This document shows positions 59,084 through 64,000 of a stretch of DNA of 64,000 bases, in pieces. Source of the DNA: Bacillus siamensis KCTC 13613 (lineage in GTDB: Bacteria > Bacillota > Bacilli > Bacillales > Bacillaceae); contig NZ_AJVF01000042.1 in NCBI RefSeq assembly GCF_000262045.1, positions 62,001 through 126,000 of the forward strand. Reading direction: 5' to 3'. How positions within the stretch are numbered: the first letter of the stretch is position 1; the number at the start of each line of letters is the position of its first letter. The position numbers and the translations under genes are program-made. Under the pieces are notes generated by a model. That model was given only the letters and a program-made list of their open reading frames with translations. It was not told where the DNA came from and made no database searches.

Positions 59084-60253
59084 TTATTTAAATTTTGTCC
59101 AATCTCCCATCGTCCGCTTCAGAAAAGTGAGAAAACCCGCTTTTTCCATGTCGTCTTTTGCCGTGACCGGGCTTTCAACGAGCACTTTTCCGTCTTTTTT
59201 CAGCACGAGGCTGCCGAGCACCTCCCCTTTTTTAACCGGGGCCGTTATATTGCTGTTGATTTTCACTTCTTTTTTTACTTTGTCCATGTTCTCTCCCTTT
59301 TTGGCCAGGAGGGAAATCGGTTCAGATGTGGTCAGCTTGATCAGTTTCTGTTTTCCTTTTTTCACTTTTACCGTTCCGATGATTTGATTCCGTTTATACA
59401 GCGGGTGTGTTTTGAACTGGCTGAAAGCATAATCAAGCATTTTTGTCACTTGGGCATTTCTTTCTTTCGGAGTGCTGGCTCCGAAAACGACTGCGATGAC
59501 CCTCATATTTCCTTTTTTAGCGGTGGCGGTTAAACAATACTTTGCTTCACCTGTAAAACCCGTTTTCACACCGTCAACACCCGGATAAAATTTGATCAGC
59601 CGGTTTGTATTGACGAGCCAGAACTTTTTGTCTGTGTTTTCTCTTAAATAATCTTCATACGTTCCCGTAAATTGAGTGATTTTATCATACTTCAATAATT
59701 CCTTCGCCATTTTCGCCATGTCATAAGCAGAGCTGTAGTGGTCTTTTTCAGGCAATCCCGTCGGGTTTTTGAAAGAGGTATCTTGCAATCCCAATTCTTT
59801 TGCTTTTTTGTTCATCTGATTGACGAAATCCTCTTCCGAACCGGCGATATACTCTGCCATCGCGACGGATGCGTCATTTCCGGAAGCTATCGCAATTCCT
59901 TTGAGCATTTCTTTTACCGTCATTTCCTCACCTGGTTCGAGGAAAATCTGCGATCCGCCCATAGATGCGGCATGTTCACTCGTCCTGACTTTATCGCTCA
60001 TCTTAATGTTACCTTTGTCAAGCGCTTCCATAATTAAAAGCATGGTCATGATTTTTGTCATGCTCGCCGGCGCCAGACGCTCCCGGCTGTTCTTGTTGTA
60101 AAGAATGTTTCCCGTATCGCGTTCAATCAGCACGGCGCTTTTGGCTTCATGAGCGAGCTCCGATGTATGTTTTCCGTCCGGCTTTGCAAAAGCGGACGGT
60201 GCTGATGCGGTTATTAAAATGCCAATCAACAAAGTGGATATAAGACGTTTCAT
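59084..60253 (-). CDS. dacF: D-alanyl-D-alanine carboxypeptidase DacF
   Basis: Forespore penicillin-binding protein of 389 residues that, with DacB, sets cortex cross-linking. A signal peptide (about 1-23, ending SAFA) is followed by SMTK near residue 61, SGND near 117, and KTG in DGVKTGFTG near 220; the beta-rich C-terminal domain and an amphipathic tail (FLKRTMGDWTKF) complete it. ATG 60253 follows GGAGGG. A SigF promoter precedes it, and no terminator lies before spoIIAA, so transcripts can run into spoIIA. Confidence 0.95.
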   Translation of the reverse strand: MKRLISTLLIGILITASAPSAFAKPDGKHTSELAHEAKSAVLIERDTGNILYNKNSRERLAPASMTKIMTMLLIMEALDKGNIKMSDKVRTSEHAASMGGSQIFLEPGEEMTVKEMLKGIAIASGNDASVAMAEYIAGSEEDFVNQMNKKAKELGLQDTSFKNPTGLPEKDHYSSAYDMAKMAKELLKYDKITQFTGTYEDYLRENTDKKFWLVNTNRLIKFYPGVDGVKTGFTGEAKYCLTATAKKGNMRVIAVVFGASTPKERNAQVTKMLDYAFSQFKTHPLYKRNQIIGTVKVKKGKQKLIKLTTSEPISLLAKKGENMDKVKKEVKINSNITAPVKKGEVLGSLVLKKDGKVLVESPVTAKDDMEKAGFLTFLKRTMGDWTKFK

Positions 60254-60283
60254 CTCCAAAGCCCTCCATTTCATAATCCTTTT

Positions 60284-60312
60284 TATTTTTTCCAAGCCCG
60301 GTGGTTTTATAC
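60284..60312 (-). promoter_or_regulatory. SigF promoter of dacF
   Basis: Minus strand GTATA (60308-60312), 14-base spacer, GGAAAAAATA (60284-60293), close to SigF GYATA / GGnnAnAnT. SigF control of dacF is known. Confidence 0.65.
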
Positions 60313-60345
60313 GCCTCATCTGGAAAATGTTTCGTTTTGAGGACA

Positions 60346-60379
60346 TAAAAAAACAGCTGCTTCCGAAGAAACAGCTGAT
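60346..60379 (-). terminator. Terminator after punA
   Basis: CAGCTGTTTC/GAAGCAGCTG hairpin with a TTCG loop and seven T on the minus strand. Confidence 0.88.
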
Positions 60380-60389
60380 CTATGCTGAT

Positions 60390-61208
60390 TTAGTTTTGAG
60401 ATCGTGCGACTACGGCTTTTACAAGCTTCAAAAAGCCGCCTTTTACTTTTTCCGTCATTTCCATTACTTCATCATGGGATAACGGCTGGTCAAGAATGCC
60501 GGCTGCCGCGTTTGAAATGCACGAGATGCCGAGCACACGCATTCCCGCGTGGTTGGCGACGATGACTTCCGGCACGGTCGACATTCCGACAGCGTCAGAC
60601 CCCATCGTTCTTAAAAACCGGACTTCAGCCGGCGTTTCGTAAGATGGCCCCGTAACAGCCGTATACACACCTTTTTGAACAGGGATGCCAAGCTCAGCCG
60701 CCGTTTTTTCAGCCAAGCTTGACAGCTCTTTGTCATAGGCTTCTGACATGTCCGGGAATCTGGCTCCGAATTCCGCTTCGTTCGGCCCGATTAACGGGTT
60801 GGTGCCCGTAAAGTTGATATGGTCGGTAATAATCATCAGATCACCGGCGCGGAAGTCAGTGTTGATACCGCCCGCTGCGTTCGTCACGATGAGAGATTCA
60901 ACGCCGAGCGCCTTCATCACGCGGACCGGAAACGTTACCTGATCCATTGAGTAGCCTTCATAATAATGAAAGCGGCCCTGCATCGCGATGACCTGCACAC
61001 CTTCAAGCGTTCCCATCACAAGCTGGCCGGCATGGCCTTCTACCGTTGAGACCGGAAAATCAGGGATCGTTTCATATGTAAGCTTGACGGCTCCTTCAAT
61101 TTCATCGGCCAATACGCCGAGCCCTGAACCTAAAATCAGACCGATCTTCGGTGTTTCTTTCACGTGTTCTTTAATAAATGCAGCAGCACGTTCGATCTTT
61201 TGTTTCAA
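60390..61208 (-). CDS. punA: Purine nucleoside phosphorylase (trimeric type)
   Basis: Cleaves guanosine, inosine and deoxy forms with phosphate. The 272 residues match trimeric PNP: IGLILGSGLGVLADE near 22, the phosphate-site and base-site motifs in GRFHYYEGYSMDQVTFPVRV near 78-98, VTNAAGG near 109, and GSDAVGMSTVPE near 208. Start is TTG 61208 behind AGGGGG. It follows drm after 11 bases; together they recycle nucleoside sugars. Also called pupG or deoD-like pnp. Confidence 0.95.
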   Translation of the reverse strand: MKQKIERAAAFIKEHVKETPKIGLILGSGLGVLADEIEGAVKLTYETIPDFPVSTVEGHAGQLVMGTLEGVQVIAMQGRFHYYEGYSMDQVTFPVRVMKALGVESLIVTNAAGGINTDFRAGDLMIITDHINFTGTNPLIGPNEAEFGARFPDMSEAYDKELSSLAEKTAAELGIPVQKGVYTAVTGPSYETPAEVRFLRTMGSDAVGMSTVPEVIVANHAGMRVLGISCISNAAAGILDQPLSHDEVMEMTEKVKGGFLKLVKAVVARSQN

Positions 61209-61219
61209 AAAAAGTCCCC

Positions 61220-62404
61220 CTACTGTAATCTTGATAAAAAGCTTTTTCCGTATTCCGGCTTTTCCGTTTTGAAATTATCCGCAATGGTTGCGCCGATATC
61301 GGCAAATGTATCCGCAAGCGGCAGCTGTTCAGTGTGTTTATGCTTTTTGCTGTAGACAAGAAGCGGCACATACTCCCGCGTGTGGTCCGTCCCGTGATGG
61401 ACAGGATCATTGCCGTGATCCGCCGTGATGATGAGCAGATCGTCCTCTTTCATTTTTTCAAACACTTCCGGAAGCCTTGCGTCGAATTCCTCAAGCGCTT
61501 TTCCGTACCCTTCCGGATCACGGCGGTGTCCGTACAGCGCATCAAAATCAACGAGGTTGGCAAAGCTCAGGCCCGTAAAATCTTCACCGAGCGTTTCAAT
61601 CACTTTGTCCATGCCATCCATGTTAGATACCGTGCGGCGGGATGATGTGATGCCTTCTCCGTCGTAAATATCAGAAATTTTCCCGATGGAAATGACGTCT
61701 AATCCGCTGTCTTTCATTCCGTTCATTACCGTGCGGCCGAACGGTTTGAGCGCATAATCATGGCGGTTCGGCGTGCGTTTGAAGCTGCCCGGTTCTCCGA
61801 TGAACGGTCTTGCGATAATCCGGCCGACCATGTACTTCGGATCAAGCGTCAGTTCTCTGGCTGTTTCACAGATGCTGTACAGCTCGTCAAGCGGAACGAC
61901 ATCTTCGTGAGCCGCAATCTGCAAAACGGAATCGGCTGATGTATAAACGATCAGCGCACCCGTTTCCATATGTTCTTTTCCGAGCTCGTCCAGAATCGCC
62001 GTCCCTGAAGCCGGCTTATTCCCGATGATTTTGCGTCCGGAACGCTTTTCAAGCTCCTGAAGAAGCTCATCCGGAAATCCTTCCGGGAACACTTTAAACG
62101 GTTTTTCAATGTAGAGGCCCATAATCTCCCAGTGCCCCGTCATCGTATCTTTTCCGTTTGACGCCTCCTGCATTTTACCGTAGTACGCCAGAGGCTGCTC
62201 CGTTTTTTCCACACCCTTAATATCCCCGATCAGTCCGAGACCGAGCTGTGCCATATGAGGCATATGTAAACCGTTCATGTGCTCTGCGATATGTCCGAGC
62301 GTATTTGCGCCTATATCATTAAAATCGGCGGCGTCCGGCGCTTCACCGATTCCGACCGAATCCATTACGATCAAAAACACACGTTTATATTTGTATTCAG
62401 ACAT
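61220..62404 (-). CDS. drm: Phosphopentomutase
   Basis: Interconverts (deoxy)ribose 1-phosphate and 5-phosphate, linking nucleoside breakdown to central metabolism. The 394 residues belong to the alkaline phosphatase-like superfamily: metal site [11 protein letters not shown] near residue 13, the phospho-acceptor Thr in [11 protein letters not shown] near 85, and ITADHGNDP near 325. ATG 62404 gives the B. subtilis length; the adjacent ATG 62407 is nearly as good. GGAGG lies just upstream. Also deoB. Confidence 0.95.
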   Translation of the reverse strand: MSEYKYKRVFLIVMDSVGIGEAPDAADFNDIGANTLGHIAEHMNGLHMPHMAQLGLGLIGDIKGVEKTEQPLAYYGKMQEASNGKDTMTGHWEIMGLYIEKPFKVFPEGFPDELLQELEKRSGRKIIGNKPASGTAILDELGKEHMETGALIVYTSADSVLQIAAHEDVVPLDELYSICETARELTLDPKYMVGRIIARPFIGEPGSFKRTPNRHDYALKPFGRTVMNGMKDSGLDVISIGKISDIYDGEGITSSRRTVSNMDGMDKVIETLGEDFTGLSFANLVDFDALYGHRRDPEGYGKALEEFDARLPEVFEKMKEDDLLIITADHGNDPVHHGTDHTREYVPLLVYSKKHKHTEQLPLADTFADIGATIADNFKTEKPEYGKSFLSRLQ

Positions 62405-62542
62405 CATAAAAGCCTCCTTTTCTTCCATCTGTCCATTTTAGCTTACAGAGGTCAGACAACTCAAGTATAAACCGTTTACATTCTTGTTGACAATGCCTAT
62501 TCAAATAATAAGAACCTTCTCTGTATTCCGCCAATCGGACAG

Positions 62543-62574
62543 AAAAAAGCCGCGGCACCTTTGCCAGCGGCTCC
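62543..62574 (-). terminator. Terminator at the xerD stop
   Basis: AGCCGCTGGCA/TGCCGCGGCT hairpin (one mismatch) with six T on the minus strand, touching the xerD stop. Confidence 0.82.
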
Positions 62575-63464
62575 TAGGCGCGCGGATGATACTGCTTGTA
62601 CACGTCCTTCAGCCTTGTTTTCGTCACATGCGTGTAAATTTGCGTCGTGGAAATATCAGCATGTCCGAGCATCTCCTGCACGGCGCGCAGGTCCGCCCCG
62701 TTTTCAAGCAGGTGCGTTGCAAAAGAGTGCCGGAGCGTGTGCGGTGTCAGTTCTTTTTTAATGCCTGCCTCAAGGGCGATTTTCTTCAGGTTTTTCCAAA
62801 ATCCCTGACGGCTGATCTGCCTGCCGTGATGATTCAGAAAAAGCGCTTCGGTCACATTTTTCTTTAATAATTTCCCTCTGGCTTTTTCGATGTATGCTTC
62901 GATCGCATGGGAGGCGGCTTCACCGATCGGTACAATCCGCTCTTTCCGGCCTTTTCCGAAGCAGCGGACAAATCCCATCGTCAAATGAACGTCGGATAAT
63001 TTCAGCTCAATCATCTCGCTGACCCTGATGCCGGTTGCATACAGCAATTCGAGCATGGCTTTATCCCTGAGACCGAACGGGCTGTTAAGCTTAGGCGTGT
63101 CCAATAACTGCTCTACTTCGTTCAGCGCCAGCACTTTTGGGAGGGCCCGCTCTGTTTTTTGTGTTTCAATATGTACAGAAGGATCTTTATCCGCGGCTTT
63201 CTCCCTTAGCAGAAATTGATGAAAAGACCGGATTGACGCCAAATGCCTGGCAGACGTCTTCCCTGATTTCCCCGAATCCTTCAAATGCTTTAAATATTGA
63301 ATAATATGAAGACGGGTCACATCATTCCAAGAAGTGATCTGAAGGGTTTCAGTTAAGAAGAGAGAATAACTTTTCAGATCACGCTCATAGGACATCATCG
63401 TATTTTGGGACAGCCCTCTTTCAACCCTCACATAATGGATGAAATCCTTAATTTGATCCTTCAC
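62574..63464 (-). CDS. xerD: Site-specific tyrosine recombinase XerD (RipX)
   Basis: Resolves chromosome dimers at dif together with its partner CodV/XerC. The 296 residues have the N-terminal core-binding domain (to about 100) and catalytic residues in order: Arg in [10 protein letters not shown] near 146, Lys near 170, [15 protein letters not shown] with His and Arg near 241-244, His in [16 protein letters not shown] and the Tyr nucleophile near 276. Start is GTG 63464 behind GGGGAG. No dif site is visible in the window. Confidence 0.96.
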   Translation of the reverse strand: MKDQIKDFIHYVRVERGLSQNTMMSYERDLKSYSLFLTETLQITSWNDVTRLHIIQYLKHLKDSGKSGKTSARHLASIRSFHQFLLREKAADKDPSVHIETQKTERALPKVLALNEVEQLLDTPKLNSPFGLRDKAMLELLYATGIRVSEMIELKLSDVHLTMGFVRCFGKGRKERIVPIGEAASHAIEAYIEKARGKLLKKNVTEALFLNHHGRQISRQGFWKNLKKIALEAGIKKELTPHTLRHSFATHLLENGADLRAVQEMLGHADISTTQIYTHVTKTRLKDVYKQYHPRA

Positions 63465-63471
63465 TCTTGAT

Positions 63472-63699
63472 CTACTCCCCGTTTTGGTAAAAAAAGATCA
63501 ACCGGCCGAACCAGCCGTCCTTCTCCTCATGTTCCGTTTTGGCCACTTTGACGGCGGAGCCTTCCGGTTTATCGTACCGATGATAGTTTTCATACTCTGA
63601 ATTCACCCATATCATAGCATAATAGAACAGCGCGGTAAAACCTGTGAACAGAATAAACACTTTGATCGTATCCGCGGCTGTTTTTAGGAATCTGCCCAT
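63472..63699 (-). CDS. yqzK: Small membrane protein YqzK
   Basis: A 75-residue protein with one transmembrane segment (about 12-32, [24 protein letters not shown]) and a charged C-terminal half ending in FFYQNGE. Function unknown. It lies between fur and xerD as in B. subtilis and ends 8 bases before xerD, so the two are probably co-transcribed. AAGGAT precedes the ATG. Confidence 0.82.
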   Translation of the reverse strand: MGRFLKTAADTIKVFILFTGFTALFYYAMIWVNSEYENYHRYDKPEGSAVKVAKTEHEEKDGWFGRLIFFYQNGE

Positions 63700-63773
63700 C
63701 TTTCGATCGATCCTTTCTTTGGCGGCTGTTAGTACACCTTATGCCAATTTCAAAGGCTTTTATACATAAAAAC

Positions 63774-63805
63774 AGCAAAAAACCCTTTCCTGGCAGAAAA
63801 GGTTC
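63774..63805 (-). terminator. Terminator after fur
   Basis: AACCTTTTC/GAAAGGGTT hairpin with a G-T pair and T-run on the minus strand. Confidence 0.7.
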
Positions 63806-63813
63806 ATAGGCTT

Positions 63814-64000
63814 TTATTCTGTTTCATTCCCGCCGCAGCGGTGGCAGATTCCGTGAAAAGTCAATCTATGATCTTTAATTTTAAATTTCCAATCACGTTC
63901 AATCACTTCTTCAACGTCTTCAAGCAGATCTTCTTCAATTTCATCGACGGCTCCGCACTCCATGCACACCAGATGATGATGGAAGTGGGCCGCGCCCTCT
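63814..64000 (-). CDS. fur: Ferric uptake regulator Fur, C-terminal part (runs off the window)
   Basis: The last 61 or so codons of an iron-responsive repressor. The visible metal-binding residues are FHHHLVCMECG with two cysteines of the structural zinc site, and the second pair in GICHRCGGNE near the end. Both CxxC pairs mark a zinc-stabilised Fur/PerR family protein; position next to yqzK and xerD identifies Fur. The N-terminal DNA-binding domain is outside the window. Confidence 0.9.
   Translation of the reverse strand, partial: EGAAHFHHHLVCMECGAVDEIEEDLLEDVEEVIERDWKFKIKDHRLTFHGICHRCGGNETE

Noticed and set aside
62574-63464. XerD as an integrase of a mobile element
   Set aside because: Sequence, length and position beside yqzK and fur identify the chromosomal dimer-resolution recombinase, with no flanking attachment repeats or cargo.

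Overview
This window is a gene-dense piece of conserved chromosome from a member of the Bacillus subtilis group. Nearly every product and the gene order match what I recall of the B. subtilis 168 segment from hepT to fur. Sequence details (divergent coding regions, absence of some 168 genes, an intact gudB) point to a relative such as B. velezensis or B. amyloliquefaciens rather than 168 itself; that species call is inference. I see no rRNA, tRNA, insertion sequence, prophage or CRISPR array.

Layout. Most genes lie on the minus strand. 1-2.8 kb: menaquinone side-chain and ring methylation genes (hepT, menG, hepS), then mtrB and folE. 2.9-9.7 kb: hbs, spoIVA, yphF, yphE, gpsA, der, yphA. 9.7-14 kb: ypzI (plus strand), fni, ypfD, cmk, ypfB, motI. 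14-17.1 kb: the germination lysis pair sleB-ypeB and the protease gene prsW. 17.2-25.8 kb: ypdA, gudB, mecB, ypbG, ypbF, ypbE, ypbD, recS, ypbB. 26-30.7 kb: fer (plus), ribU under an FMN riboswitch, serA (plus), and sigX-rsiX. 30.9-37.7 kb: resABCDE and rluB. 37.8-42.1 kb: spmA-spmB, dacB, ypuI, scpA-scpB. 42.2-47.7 kb: a 29-residue YjcZ-like gene, ypuF, and the riboflavin operon ribDE-BA-H-T under a second FMN riboswitch, plus ypuD. 48-52.2 kb: sipS, a CcdC-like membrane protein gene, ppiB, ypuA (plus), lysA. 52.3-60.3 kb: the spoVA operon, the spoIIA operon (spoIIAA, spoIIAB, sigF) and dacF. 60.4-64 kb: punA, drm, xerD, yqzK and the 3' end of fur.

How the genes fit together. The window is rich in sporulation functions. 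SigF and its regulators are encoded here, and sequence-matched promoters for SigH (spoIIA), SigF (dacF), SigE (spoIVA), SigG (spoVA, weaker for sleB) and SigK (the YjcZ-like gene) can be read upstream of fitting genes. A second theme is respiration and redox: menaquinone synthesis, cytochrome c maturation (ResABC) with its ResDE regulator, ferredoxin and YpdA. A third is flavin supply: two FMN riboswitches, each followed by a terminator, control riboflavin synthesis and uptake.

No undescribed multi-gene system stands out. The items most worth checking are a Fur-box-like site upstream of the ferredoxin promoter, a palindrome partly resembling a FapR box upstream of ypfD, the YjcZ-like microprotein with a SigK-type promoter, the lack of a seaA (yphB) gene between der and yphA, and an unexplained long 3' region after gpsA.
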